Notes under the pieces: model-generated | What the model was told of the DNA's origin: nothing | Database searches by the model: none | What the model saw: only the letters and a program-made list of their open reading frames with translations | In this document: positions 52,264-61,152 of the stretch, in pieces | Layout: every line of letters starts with the position of its first letter | Position numbering within the stretch: the stretch's first letter is position 1 | Assembly: GCF_000383615.1 (NCBI RefSeq) | Contig: NZ_KB911603.1 | Span: 62,001-126,000 of the forward strand | Origin: Streptomyces canus 299MFChir4.1 | GTDB taxonomy: Bacteria; Actinomycetota; Actinomycetes; Streptomycetales; Streptomycetaceae | Length of the DNA stretch: 64,000 nt | Reading direction: 5' to 3' | Position numbers and translations under genes: made by a program

Positions 52264-53931
52264 ATGACCGAGCAGCAGCTCCCCTCCTGGGCCGACCCCT
52301 CCGTCTCCCCCACCGATCTCGACGCCCAGGGCGTGTCGAGACGCGGACTCCTGCGCCGAGCGGGCCTGTTCGGCGCAGCGTTCACGCTGGGGTCGGCCAC
52401 TCCGGCACTGGCCGCTTCGAGCCGCCCCGGCTTCGGCGGCGACGACCCCCGGCTCGCCTACCTCGTCGGCGACCACCACGTCCACTCCGTCTACAGCCAC
52501 GACGCCAAGTACACCTTCTCCCAGCAGGCGAAGGCCGCCGCGAAGTACGGCCTCGACTGGATGGTGTTCAACGAGCACTCCAACTTCGGCCACGCCAACT
52601 ACGGCGCGAAGCTGGAGCACGCGGAGATCGTGAAGGCCCGCTCGGAGAACCCGCGCCAGCTGATCCTCCAGGGCCTGGAGTGGTACATCCCGGCCGCCGA
52701 GCACTGCACGGTGTTCGCGGCTCCCGGCCCCCACGAGACCGACCTGCTCACCCAGTTCGAGCTCGCCTACGACGGCAAGCTGCTCGGTTACACCGAGGGC
52801 TCGGCCGGAGCGACGGACACAGCCCGCAACGAGGCCCACGCGGTCAAGGCGATCAAGTGGCTGGCGGAGCAGCGCCGTTCGGGCTACGTGGACGACGTCC
52901 TCGTGCTCGCCAACCACCCGCTGCGGCTCGGCATCGACTCCCCGCACGAGATGCGGGGCTGGCGGGACGCGGCCCCCGAGATCCTGATCGGCATGGAGGG
53001 CGCACCGGGCGCCCAGGGCGCGGCGATCCCCAGCTTGCGCGGGGCTACCTCGATCCGCGGCGAGTACGAGAACAAGCCGTCGGCGCAGTCCTGGGCGGGT
53101 TATCCGGCTGACGCGTATCTGACGTACGGCGGCTTCGACTGGGCGACGGCCACCGTCGGCGGGCTGTGGGACTCGATGCTGGCCGAAGGCAGACTGTTCT
53201 CGATCACCACGAACTCCGACAACCACCGCACGGTCTTCGACACCTGGAAGAACGGCGACTGGCCGGCCGGCCAGAACTTCGACAACACCGGCAAGCTCCC
53301 CGACCCCGTGAACACCGACACCCCGCAGCCCGGCAGCGACTTCTGGCCGGGCGAGTTCAGCCGCACCCATGTCGGCGTGACCCGCTACGGCTACCGCGCG
53401 GTGATGGCGGGCCTGCGCGCGGGACGGGTCTGGGTGGACCACGGGCATCTGCTCGACGGGCTCGACGTGCGCGTGAAGCGGGACTGCGACCCCGGGCGCG
53501 GGGTCACACTGGGCGGACGGCTGCGGGTCCGCAAGGGCGAGAAGATCACGCTGTACGTCACCGTCACCAGCGCCTCCCGCCCCAACCCCCAGGGCATCCT
53601 GCCCGAGTTGGCGCATGTGGACGTGATCCGGGGCGCGGTGCGCGGTCCGGTGAGCGACCGGGACACCTGGCAGGCGCCCGACACCAGGGTCGTGCGGACG
53701 AGGGACGTCTCCGGCCGGAAGGGGACGTACACCCTGCGCATCCCGCTGACCGCGGGGGACGAGTCCTTCTACGTCCGGCTGCGCGGCAGCGACGGCAAGC
53801 GGAACGGCACGGGCTACCTCGGTGCCTGGGTCGACCCGCACGGCCCGATTCCGCACGCACCGGGCGACGGTGACCCGTGGGTGGACACGTGGTTCTACTC
53901 GAACCCCGTGTTCGTCGACGTCACCGGCTGA
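52264..53931 (+). CDS. Tat-exported PHP-domain phosphoesterase
   Basis: A 555-aa exported protein with a Tat signal at about residues 24-50 (VSRRGLLRRAGLFGAAFTLG, cleavage near ALAAS). The PHP metal site begins with VGDHHVHSVYSHD (near residues 75-87) and continues with FNEHSNFGH, ILQGLEWYI, VLANHPLRLG and TNSDNHRTVF (near residue 318). A C-terminal beta domain of about 150 residues follows the catalytic part. PHP enzymes hydrolyse phosphoesters with a trinuclear metal centre. Export by Tat fits a metal-loaded enzyme folded in the cytoplasm. It is the last gene of the plus-strand glycan arm, before a structured intergenic repeat. Confidence 0.83.
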   Translation: MTEQQLPSWADPSVSPTDLDAQGVSRRGLLRRAGLFGAAFTLGSATPALAASSRPGFGGDDPRLAYLVGDHHVHSVYSHDAKYTFSQQAKAAAKYGLDWMVFNEHSNFGHANYGAKLEHAEIVKARSENPRQLILQGLEWYIPAAEHCTVFAAPGPHETDLLTQFELAYDGKLLGYTEGSAGATDTARNEAHAVKAIKWLAEQRRSGYVDDVLVLANHPLRLGIDSPHEMRGWRDAAPEILIGMEGAPGAQGAAIPSLRGATSIRGEYENKPSAQSWAGYPADAYLTYGGFDWATATVGGLWDSMLAEGRLFSITTNSDNHRTVFDTWKNGDWPAGQNFDNTGKLPDPVNTDTPQPGSDFWPGEFSRTHVGVTRYGYRAVMAGLRAGRVWVDHGHLLDGLDVRVKRDCDPGRGVTLGGRLRVRKGEKITLYVTVTSASRPNPQGILPELAHVDVIRGAVRGPVSDRDTWQAPDTRVVRTRDVSGRKGTYTLRIPLTAGDESFYVRLRGSDGKRNGTGYLGAWVDPHGPIPHAPGDGDPWVDTWFYSNPVFVDVTG

Positions 53932-53936
53932 GGCGA

Positions 53937-54013
53937 GCGCCCCGAAAGGGGCGCGGGGCTGTGTTGATGTGCGGCTCCGCCGCGTGGGCGCGACCAGCCA
54001 CGACGGCCCCGCG
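53937..54013. repeat. Streptomyces-type intergenic palindromic repeat acting as terminator
   Basis: GCGCCCC-GAAA-GGGGCGC (53937-53954), then an outer stem CGCGGGGC (53952-53959) with GCCCCGCG (54006-54013) enclosing GCGGC-TCC-GCCGC (53971-53983). The GAAA-loop hairpin followed by CGCGGGG and GCGCGACCAGCC is a pattern I recognise as widely dispersed between Streptomyces genes. It lies between converging genes and probably terminates both. Confidence 0.7.
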
Positions 54014-54036
54014 GTTCCCCACCGCCCCCGGGGGAC

Positions 54037-54492
54037 TCAGGCGTAGAACCGGGAAAGACTCTGAAGCACCGCCGCCGGCTTCGCGCCGCCCTCGATCTCG
54101 ATCGCCCCGTCGACGGTGATCTGGACACCGCCGGGCACCTCCTCGACGTCCGTCAGCTTGGCGACCAGACGGATGCGGGAGCCAACCTTCACCGGCGAGG
54201 GGAAACGGACCTTGTTCAGGCCGTAGTTGACCTTCGTCGTCACGCCCTGGACGTCCAGGAGTTCGGTGAACAGGGGGATGAACAGGGACAGGGTCAGGTA
54301 ACCATGGGCGATAGGGGCGCCGAACGGGCCGTCCTTGGCGCGCTCGGGGTCCACGTGGATCCACTGGTGGTCGCCGGTGGCGTCGGCGAAGGTGTCGATG
54401 CGCTCCTGGGTGACCTCGATCCACTCGCTGGTGCCGAGGTCGCTGCCGGCGAGCTTCTTCAGTTCGTCGATGCCGTTCACGGTGACGCTCAT
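54037..54492 (-). CDS. MaoC-family (R)-enoyl-CoA hydratase
   Basis: A 151-aa hot-dog fold protein starting at ATG 54492 after AAGGA. It has the hydratase-2 motif around DATGDHQWIHVDPERA (near residues 40-55) with catalytic Asp and His, then GPFGAPIAHGYLTLSL. Length matches single-domain MaoC proteins that hydrate enoyl-CoA thioesters. It is the last gene of the SDR-amidohydrolase-ligase operon, where it would hydrate the CoA-activated intermediate. Confidence 0.88.
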   Translation of the reverse strand: MSVTVNGIDELKKLAGSDLGTSEWIEVTQERIDTFADATGDHQWIHVDPERAKDGPFGAPIAHGYLTLSLFIPLFTELLDVQGVTTKVNYGLNKVRFPSPVKVGSRIRLVAKLTDVEEVPGGVQITVDGAIEIEGGAKPAAVLQSLSRFYA

Positions 54493-54506
54493 GTAGCTGT
54501 CCTTAC

Positions 54507-56012
54507 TCAGGAGTCGGAGCCGTAGCGCTTGCGCACCCGGGACTTGAGGAGCTTTCCGGAGGCGGTGCGCGGGAGTTCGTCCGCGACCACCACCGACTTG
54601 GGGATCTTGTACTTGGCGAGTCGGCCGGCCAGAGAGGCCAGGACCTCGTCGGGGTCGGGCACGGTGCCCTCGCGGGGGACGACGACCGCCCGCGGCACCT
54701 CGCCCCACTTGTCGTCCGGGACGCCGATGACCGCGCACTCGGCGATGTCCGGGTGGCCGAGGAGCAGGTCCTCGATCTCGGCGGGGTAGATGTTCTCGCC
54801 GCCGGAGATGATCATGTCCTTGATGCGGTCGACGATGAAGACGTATCCGTCCTCGTCGACCCGGGCCGCGTCCCCGCTGCGGAACCAGCCGTCCGCGAAG
54901 GAGGCGGCGGTCTCCTCGGGCAGCCCCCAGTAGCCGGGCATGACGTTCGGGCCCCGGAGCACGACCTCGCCGGTCTCGTCGATGCCGACGGGCGCCAGGT
55001 CCGGCCGTACCACCCGGACATCGGTGAAGAAGTGCGGCACACCCGCCGAACCCGCCTTGCCGAGGGCGTGCTCGGCGTCCAGGAACAGGGTTCCGGGCGA
55101 GGCCTCCGTCATGCCGTAGCCCTGGAGGAAGGTGAGCCCTCGCTCCTGGTAGGCGGCGATGAGGGGGGTCGACACCGGGGAGCCGCCGCAGGTCAGGATG
55201 CGCAGCGAGGACAGGTCCGCGCCCGCCCAGCGCGGGTGCCGCGCCACCTGCTCGAACATCGTCGGCACCCCGAACATGAAGGTGATCCGGTGCTGTTCGA
55301 TCAGGTCGAAGGTGGCGTCGGGGTCGAAGGCCTCGACGAGGACGCAGGTGCCGCCCTTGAGCAGCACCGGGAGCGTCAGCATGTTGAGGCCCGCCGTGTG
55401 GAACAACGGGGCGGACACCAGGGCGCGTTCGTCGGCGATCAGGTCGGTGTCGACGAGGACGTTGATCGCGTTCCACGTCAGGTTGCCGTGGGTGAGCATG
55501 GCGCCCTTGGGGCGTCCGGTCGTGCCCGAGGTGTACATGATGATGCAGGTGTCGTCGGGCGCGACCGGCTCGTCGATCGGCTCGGCCGGGGACTCGGCGA
55601 GCAACTGCTCGTACTCGGCGCCCGCTTCGACGTACGTACGGACATCGGTGCTGCCCGGCAGTCCGGCGACGAGCCCCGCGTGCGAGGGGCCGTAGACCAG
55701 CGCCCTGGCCCCGGAGTCGGAGAGCTGGTAGGCGATCTCCGGTCCGGCGAGGCGGGTGTTGAGGGGGACGAAGACCGCGCCGAGGGTGCCGGCCGCGAAC
55801 AGCGTCTCCAGGTAGGAGGGGTGGTTGGGGCCCAGATAGCCGATCCGGTCGCCGCGCCGGATGCCCCGGGCGCGCAGGGCGTGCGCGAGGCGGGTGACGC
55901 GGGTGTGCAGGGCGGCGTAAGTGAGCGTGGTGTCGCCGTGGATCAGGGCGGTGCGGTGCGGGGTCTTGCGGGCCCGGCGTGCGGGCCACGAACCCAGTCC
56001 CTCGTTGCGCAT
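54507..56012 (-). CDS. acyl-CoA synthetase (AMP-forming, FadD-like)
   Basis: A 501-aa ANL-superfamily ligase. P-loop-like MYTSGTTGRPKGAM (near residue 157), YGMTEASPGTLF (near residue 290), the hinge/ATP region SGDAARVDEDGYVFIVDR (near residue 375) and the catalytic Lys in PRTASGKLLKS (near residue 485). It activates a carboxylic acid as a CoA thioester. The operon around it (SDR, amidohydrolase, MaoC) suggests a cyclic or aromatic-derived acid rather than plain fatty acids, but this is inference. 10 nt separate it from the amidohydrolase stop. Confidence 0.88.
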   Translation of the reverse strand: MRNEGLGSWPARRARKTPHRTALIHGDTTLTYAALHTRVTRLAHALRARGIRRGDRIGYLGPNHPSYLETLFAAGTLGAVFVPLNTRLAGPEIAYQLSDSGARALVYGPSHAGLVAGLPGSTDVRTYVEAGAEYEQLLAESPAEPIDEPVAPDDTCIIMYTSGTTGRPKGAMLTHGNLTWNAINVLVDTDLIADERALVSAPLFHTAGLNMLTLPVLLKGGTCVLVEAFDPDATFDLIEQHRITFMFGVPTMFEQVARHPRWAGADLSSLRILTCGGSPVSTPLIAAYQERGLTFLQGYGMTEASPGTLFLDAEHALGKAGSAGVPHFFTDVRVVRPDLAPVGIDETGEVVLRGPNVMPGYWGLPEETAASFADGWFRSGDAARVDEDGYVFIVDRIKDMIISGGENIYPAEIEDLLLGHPDIAECAVIGVPDDKWGEVPRAVVVPREGTVPDPDEVLASLAGRLAKYKIPKSVVVADELPRTASGKLLKSRVRKRYGSDS

Positions 56013-56022
56013 CTGGGGCCCC

Positions 56023-56898
56023 TTACGGCTTGGTCAGCCCGAGCAGACGGGCGGCGTTCTCCTTGAGGATCCTCGGCTTCACCTCGTCCTTGATCGACAG
56101 CTTCGCGAAGTCGGCGAGCCAGCGGTCGGGGGTGAGGACGGGGAAGTCGGAGCCGAAGAGGACCTTGTCCTTGAGCAGCGTGTTCGCGTACTGCACGAGC
56201 TGCGGCGGGAAGTACTTCGGCGACCAGCCGGACAGGTCGATGTGCACGCCCGGCTTGTGGGTGGCGACCGCGAGGGCCTCGTCCTGCCAGGGGAACGACG
56301 GATGCGCCAGGATGATCTTCAGGTGCGGGAAGTCGGCCGCCACGTCGTCGACGTGCAGGGGGTTCGAGTACTTCAGGCGGATGCCGCCGCCGCCCGGGAC
56401 TCCGGCGCCGATGCCGGTCTGCCCGGTGTGGAAGAGGGCGATCGTGCCGGTCTCCTCGATGACCTCGTAGAGGTCGTACGCGACCGAGCGGTCGTTGGGG
56501 AAGAAGCCCTGGATGCTGGGGTGGAACTTGAAGCCCTTCACCCCGTACTCCTCGATCAGTCGGCGGGCCTGCTTGACGCCCGCCTTCCCGCGGAAGGGGT
56601 CGATGGAGGCGAAGGGGATCAGCACGTCCGAGTTGGCGGCGGCCGCTTCGGCGACCTCCTCGTTCGGGACGGGCGCGGTGCCGGTCGCGGACTCGGCGTC
56701 CACCGTGAAGATCACGGCGGCCATCTTCCGCTCGCGGTAGTAGGCGGCGGTCTCCTCCAGGGTCGGCTTCCGCTTGCCCTCGACCTTGAAGTACGCGGAG
56801 GAGGCGTCGTGCAGGTCGTCGTCCAGCGAGGAGTGGCCCTTGGAGGAGACCTCCGCATGGGTGTGCACGTCGATGGCGACCAGCTCGTCGATGTCCAT
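56023..56898 (-). CDS. amidohydrolase-2 family metal-dependent hydrolase or decarboxylase
   Basis: A 291-aa barrel protein starting at ATG 56898 on an ATGA overlap with the SDR. Metal ligands: AIDVHTHAEV (residues 8-17, HxH), KFHPSIQGF mid-protein, ILAHPSFPW (near residue 195) and FGSDFPVLTPDRW (near residue 253). The ACMSD/gamma-resorcylate decarboxylase group shares this pattern, so a C-C cleaving or decarboxylating role is as likely as hydrolysis. It is part of a CoA-dependent catabolic operon. The substrate is unknown. Confidence 0.82.
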   Translation of the reverse strand: MDIDELVAIDVHTHAEVSSKGHSSLDDDLHDASSAYFKVEGKRKPTLEETAAYYRERKMAAVIFTVDAESATGTAPVPNEEVAEAAAANSDVLIPFASIDPFRGKAGVKQARRLIEEYGVKGFKFHPSIQGFFPNDRSVAYDLYEVIEETGTIALFHTGQTGIGAGVPGGGGIRLKYSNPLHVDDVAADFPHLKIILAHPSFPWQDEALAVATHKPGVHIDLSGWSPKYFPPQLVQYANTLLKDKVLFGSDFPVLTPDRWLADFAKLSIKDEVKPRILKENAARLLGLTKP

Positions 56899-57815
56899 CA
56901 GGCCTCCGGAAGCTTCGGTGCCGGGATGCCGACCGTCTGGAGCTCGGCGCCGACCGACGTCGGGAAGGCGTCGGCCAGGGTGTCGGGGGTCCAGCCGCCG
57001 TCGGCGTACGCCGTCCTGATCTCCTGCGGATGCGACCAGAGTGCCACCTTGTCGCCGCCGATGCCGATGGCCTGGCCGGTGATGGACCGGGCGGCCTCGG
57101 AGGCGAGGAAGGGGACGAGGGCCGCGCAGTCCTCGGGGGTGCCGAAGCCCTCGCCCTTGCGGAGGAAGTCCGGGAGCGGCTCGCCGTTCCTCATGGCCTC
57201 GACGTACGGGGCGAAGGCGGGGATGGTCTCGGTCATCGCGGTGGCGGCGACCGGCACGATCGCGTTGACCGTGATGTTCGCGCGGCCCAGCTCCATCGAC
57301 CAGGTGCGGGCGAAGGCGGCGATGCCGGCCTTGGCGGCGGCGTAGTTCGTCTGCCCGAAGTTGCCGCGCTGCCCGGCCGGGGAGCCGACCAGGATCAGGG
57401 TGCCGCCCTCGCCCTGCTCGCGCATCCGGACCGCGGCGGCGCGGGCGCAGGTGAAGGTGCCCTTGAGGTGGGTGGTGATCACCGCGTCGAAGTCGTCGTC
57501 GGTCATCTTCCACAGCACCTTGTCGCGCAGGATGCCCGCGTTGGTGACCAGGATGTCGAGCCGTCCGAACTCCTCCACCGCCCGGTTGACCAGCCGCTCC
57601 GCGGCCTCGGTGGTGCCGACCGGGACGACCTCGGCGACGGCGGTGCCGCCCGCCTCGGCGATGGACTTCACCGCCTGGTCGGCGACCGCCTCGTCGACGT
57701 CGTTGACGACCACGCGGGCGCCGTGGGCGGCGAGGGCGTGCGCGTAGGCGAGGCCGAGGCCCCGGCCGCTGCCGGTGACGACGGCGACCTTGCCGGTGAG
57801 ATCGATGCTGGGCAC
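56898..57815 (-). CDS. SDR-family 3-hydroxyacyl-CoA dehydrogenase-like protein
   Basis: A 305-aa short-chain dehydrogenase, longer than the usual 250 because of a C-terminal tail of about 45 residues (HPQEIRTAYADGGWTPD). TGSGRGLGLAYA (residues 14-25), the acidic NDVD after beta-2 (NAD preference), TNAGILRDK, and the catalytic Ser/Tyr/Lys in VGSPAGQRGNFGQTNYAAAK (near residue 145-163). The layout resembles the SDR domain of multifunctional beta-oxidation proteins, which suits a partner of MaoC. It is the first gene of the minus-strand operon, divergent from the MarR gene. Confidence 0.85.
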   Translation of the reverse strand: MPSIDLTGKVAVVTGSGRGLGLAYAHALAAHGARVVVNDVDEAVADQAVKSIAEAGGTAVAEVVPVGTTEAAERLVNRAVEEFGRLDILVTNAGILRDKVLWKMTDDDFDAVITTHLKGTFTCARAAAVRMREQGEGGTLILVGSPAGQRGNFGQTNYAAAKAGIAAFARTWSMELGRANITVNAIVPVAATAMTETIPAFAPYVEAMRNGEPLPDFLRKGEGFGTPEDCAALVPFLASEAARSITGQAIGIGGDKVALWSHPQEIRTAYADGGWTPDTLADAFPTSVGAELQTVGIPAPKLPEA

Positions 57816-57896
57816 GAGGGGGTCCCTTCACGAACGGATGCTTGGGGGTGCGACTTGCCGAGGGGTGCGGCTACGAGATCGAAGCTAAGAGCAATG

Positions 57897-57911
57897 ATTG
57901 GTGACGTCAAT
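57897..57911. promoter_or_regulatory. MarR-type operator candidate between divergent operons
   Basis: ATTGGTGACGTCAAT has arms ATTG and CAAT around the perfect palindrome TGACGTCA (57902-57909). It lies 82 nt from the SDR start and 120 nt from the MarR start, in the only AT-rich part of the divergent region. Confidence 0.55.
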
Positions 57912-58030
57912 AGTTGTTGGCGACCTTCGGGTGCGTCATGCTGGAATCTCCCTGACACACCGAGCACGAGGAGCCCGCCATCACACGCCAGCACGTCACC
58001 GCGAAGCCCATCGACTCGGAGGAGCCGTGG

Positions 58031-58450
58031 ATGCGCGGGCTGCACGCGGACACCGGTTATCTGCTGTACCGCCTGGGTCTGCGCTCGGGCCAGCTGTTCA
58101 ACACGTTCCTCCAGGAGTCGGGGCTGCGGCTGCGGCACTACGCGGTCCTGCGCTATCTCGCCGGCTCCGAGGGCGCCCTCCAGCGGGAGCTGAGCACACG
58201 GCTCGGTTACGACCCGAGCGCGATCGTCGGCCTGGTCGACGACCTGGAGAAGCTGGGGATGACCGAGCGCCGCCCCTCCCCCGACGACCGCCGCGGCAAG
58301 ATCGTCGTCCTCACCGACCAGGGCCGGGCCTTCCTGCGCGGCACCGACGAGGCCGGCCGCCGGGTGACCAACGACCTGCTCGCGCCGCTGGACCCCGCCG
58401 AGCGCGACACCCTCCAGTCCCTGCTGCTGAGAGTCGTCGACCAGCCATGA
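58031..58450 (+). CDS. MarR-family transcriptional regulator
   Basis: A 139-aa winged-helix regulator starting at ATG 58031 with GGAGGAG upstream. The recognition region is LQRELSTRLGYDPSAIVGLVDD (near residues 54-75) and the wing MTERRPSPDDRRGKIVVLT. A second strong SD (GAGGAG) lies upstream at about 57969 with an in-frame ATC at 57980, so a longer form with a non-standard start cannot be fully excluded. It diverges from the CoA operon and overlaps the IclR gene by 4 nt. Confidence 0.87.
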   Translation: MRGLHADTGYLLYRLGLRSGQLFNTFLQESGLRLRHYAVLRYLAGSEGALQRELSTRLGYDPSAIVGLVDDLEKLGMTERRPSPDDRRGKIVVLTDQGRAFLRGTDEAGRRVTNDLLAPLDPAERDTLQSLLLRVVDQP

Positions 58451-59232
58451 CGCCCCGCTCCGCACCGGACCGGCTGCTGTCCGTGCTCGCCGCGTTCGAC
58501 CACGACCATCCGGCGCTGTCGCTGACCGACATCAGCCGGCGTGCCGGGCTGACGCTGACGACCACGCACCGGCTGGTGGGCGCGCTGACCGACTGGGGTG
58601 CGCTGGAGCGGGATGAGGACGGGGTCTACCACGTCGGACTCCGCCTCTGGGAGGTCGCCGCGCTCGCGCCGCGCGGGGTCGCGCTCAGGCAGCTGGCACT
58701 GCCGTATCTGGAGGACCTGTACGAAGCGACCCACGAGAACGTGCAGTTGGCGGTGCGGGACGGCGCGGACGTCGTCTACATCGAGTGGATCGCGGGGCGT
58801 TCGTCGGTGGGCGTGCACATCCGGGTGGGGGCGCGCTGGCCGCTGCACGCCACCGGGGTCGGCCTGGTGCTGCTGGCGCACTGCGAGCCGCGGGAGCAGG
58901 AGGAGTACTGCGCGACCCCGCTCGCCGTCTTCACGCCGTACACGATCGCCGAGCCCTCGGCGCTGCGCCGCGTCCTGGCCGAGGTCCGGCGCACCGGTGT
59001 CGCGGTGAGCAGCCGTCAGGTCACCGACGACGCCCTGTCGGTGGCGGCGCCCGTGTGCGGGCCGGACGGGACGGTGGTCGCGGCCGTGTCGGTCGTGGTG
59101 CCCCAGGCCGACGCCCAGGTGCCGGCGTTGATCCCGGCGGTCCGGCTCGCGGCGCTGGGGATCTCGCGGGCGCTGGGCTGGCAGCCGACGGTCGCACCCC
59201 GTTCGGGCGCCGGATATCCCTCTCACCGGTGA
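58447..59232 (+). CDS. IclR-family transcriptional regulator
   Basis: A 261-aa regulator starting at ATG 58447 on an ATGA overlap. N-terminal HTH: LSLTDISRRAGLTLTTTHRLV (near residues 21-42). The C-terminal effector domain includes VQLAVRDGADVVYIEWI, GARWPLHATGVGLVLLAH and VAAPVCGPDGTVVAAVSVV. IclR proteins usually control aromatic or short-chain acid catabolism, matching the divergent CoA operon. Two different regulators in one transcription unit suggest dual-signal control. Confidence 0.87.
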   Translation: MTPRSAPDRLLSVLAAFDHDHPALSLTDISRRAGLTLTTTHRLVGALTDWGALERDEDGVYHVGLRLWEVAALAPRGVALRQLALPYLEDLYEATHENVQLAVRDGADVVYIEWIAGRSSVGVHIRVGARWPLHATGVGLVLLAHCEPREQEEYCATPLAVFTPYTIAEPSALRRVLAEVRRTGVAVSSRQVTDDALSVAAPVCGPDGTVVAAVSVVVPQADAQVPALIPAVRLAALGISRALGWQPTVAPRSGAGYPSHR

Positions 59233-59290
59233 GGTCCCGGCCGCACCGGCCTCGTGATACTGGAACGGCCCCGGCCCCGAGGAGCCGCTC

Positions 59291-60487
59291 ATGTCCGCCG
59301 TCCGGTCCTGGTACGCCCCCGTCGTGACCCGTCTGAGGACGACGAACCCGTACGTCGTCGACAGCGCGCTCGCCGCACTGGTGCTGTTCGCCGCGTCCCT
59401 GCAGTGGATGTTCCCGGACGAGGGCGACGACCCGCTGAGCCTGGTGGGCTGGCTGCTGGGGGCCGCCACCGCCGTCCCCCTGGTCTGGCGCCGCCGCTTC
59501 CCCTACGCCTGCGCCCTGGCCGTCTCGGCGGCGACCACGGCGATGGCCTACTACCACGCGCCACCGCCGGACGTGCTCTACGGCGGGCTCGTCGTCCTCT
59601 ACACCATGGCCGCCCAGGGCCTGCCCTGGCAGCGCCGCACGATGCTGGCGAGCTGGCTGCTCGGGGCCGTGCTGACCATGCGGCACAAGGAGCACTCCGA
59701 GCCCTTCGAGTACGCCTTCCACCTCACCGGCATGATCTGCGCCTACGGCCTCGGCCTACTGGCCCGCGTCCAGCGCGCGTACACCGCCGCCGTCGAGGAC
59801 CGGGCGCGCCGCCTCGAACGGGAGCGGGCCGCGGAGACCGCGCGGGCCATCGCCCAGGAACGCTCCCGCATCGCCCGGGACATGCACGACATCCTCGCGC
59901 ACGCGGTCAGCCTGATGGTCGTCCAGGCGGAGGCCGGACCGGTCGTGGTGCGCAGCGACCCGGACCGCGCCGAGGCGGCGTTCGACGCGATCGCGGCCAG
60001 CGGGCGGGACGCCATGGCCCAACTGCGGCGCATCCTCGGGGTGTTGAAGGAGGAGGAGCGCCGGGGCGGCGCCGCCCGGCTGCCGCAGCCGGATCTCGCC
60101 GGGCTGCCCGATCTGGTCCGGCAGGTCGCCGCATCGACGTCCCTGCGGGTCGAGTTGAGCGTACGCGGCCGGTCCCGTCCGCTCCCCCCGGACACCGAGG
60201 TGGCCGCCTATCGCGCGGTGCAGGAAGCCCTCACCAACACGGTGAAGCACGCGTACGCTTCCTGCGCACAGGTGGAACTCGACTGGGCGGAGGACGAGTT
60301 GACCCTCACGGTCACCGACGACGGCAGAGGCCCCGCGCGCACGAGCGGCGGCCACGGACTGATCGGCCTCAGGGAGCGGGCGGCCGCCTGCGGGGGCAGC
60401 GCGGAGGCCGGGCCGGGTCCGCAGGGGGGCTTCCGGGTCGTCGTACGGCTGCCCGCCGGCGCGGACCGGGAAGCGGCCCTCGGGTGA
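59291..60487 (+). CDS. NarL-system sensor histidine kinase (HisKA_3)
   Basis: A 398-aa membrane kinase. Several hydrophobic segments fill residues 15-155 (SALAALVLFAASLQWMF, VPLVWRRRFPYACALAVSAA), with no large extracytoplasmic loop. The HisKA_3 H-box ERSRIARDMHDILAHAVSLM is at about residues 192-211 and the HATPase domain shows ALTNTVKHAY, TVTDDGRGP and GLIGLRERAAAC. The small external part suggests sensing within the membrane, such as cell-envelope stress. It overlaps the regulator gene by 4 nt. Confidence 0.9.
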   Translation: MSAVRSWYAPVVTRLRTTNPYVVDSALAALVLFAASLQWMFPDEGDDPLSLVGWLLGAATAVPLVWRRRFPYACALAVSAATTAMAYYHAPPPDVLYGGLVVLYTMAAQGLPWQRRTMLASWLLGAVLTMRHKEHSEPFEYAFHLTGMICAYGLGLLARVQRAYTAAVEDRARRLERERAAETARAIAQERSRIARDMHDILAHAVSLMVVQAEAGPVVVRSDPDRAEAAFDAIAASGRDAMAQLRRILGVLKEEERRGGAARLPQPDLAGLPDLVRQVAASTSLRVELSVRGRSRPLPPDTEVAAYRAVQEALTNTVKHAYASCAQVELDWAEDELTLTVTDDGRGPARTSGGHGLIGLRERAAACGGSAEAGPGPQGGFRVVVRLPAGADREAALG

Positions 60488-61152
60488 GCATCCGGGTGGT
60501 CGTCGCCGACGACCAGGAACTGGTCCGCAGCGGCTTCACCATGATCCTGGAGGCGCAGCAGGACATCGAGGTGGTCGCCGAGGCCGGGGACGGCGCCGAG
60601 GCGGTGGCCGCGGTGTGCAGGCACACGCCCGACGTCCTCCTCCTCGACATCCGGATGCCCGTCATGGACGGTCTGGAGGCGGCCCGGCGGGTGTGCGCGC
60701 GGTCGAGCTGCAAGGTGGTCATGCTGACCACGTTCGACCTCGACGAGTACGTGTACGACGCCCTGTACGCCGGAGCCAGCGGCTTCCTCCTCAAGGACGT
60801 CCGCCGGGACGACCTCGTGCACGCGGTCCGCGTGGTGGCGGGCGGCGACTCGCTGCTCGCGCCGACGATCACCCGCCGCCTGGTCGCGGACATCGTGCGC
60901 CGCCGCCGCGAGGAGGCCGCCACCGAGCCCGCCCCCGACCGCCTGGACGTCCTGACGGCCCGCGAGGTGGAGATCCTGCGGATGCTGGCCCGGGGCCTGT
61001 CCAACGCGGAGATCGCCACGACCCTGTTCGTGAGCGAGCACACGGTGAAGACCCATGTGAGCAACGTCCTGAGCAAGTTGGGGCTGCGGGACCGGGTCCA
61101 GGCGGTGATCCGCGCGTACGAGACGGGCCTGGTGACGCCGGGCGCCCCCTAG
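60484..61152 (+). CDS. NarL/LuxR-type response regulator
   Basis: A 222-aa regulator starting at GTG 60484. The receiver domain has acidic DDQ (near residue 9), the phospho-acceptor Asp in LLLDIRMPVMDGL (near residue 55), Thr in MLTTFDLDEY and Lys in FLLKDVRRDD. The C-terminal LuxR HTH is LTAREVEILRMLARGLSNAE with VSEHTVKTHVSNVLSKLGL (near residues 155-205). It forms a pair with the kinase upstream. The MMPL exporter downstream is a possible target. The last 4 nt overlap the converging VOC gene. Confidence 0.91.
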   Translation: MSIRVVVADDQELVRSGFTMILEAQQDIEVVAEAGDGAEAVAAVCRHTPDVLLLDIRMPVMDGLEAARRVCARSSCKVVMLTTFDLDEYVYDALYAGASGFLLKDVRRDDLVHAVRVVAGGDSLLAPTITRRLVADIVRRRREEAATEPAPDRLDVLTAREVEILRMLARGLSNAEIATTLFVSEHTVKTHVSNVLSKLGLRDRVQAVIRAYETGLVTPGAP

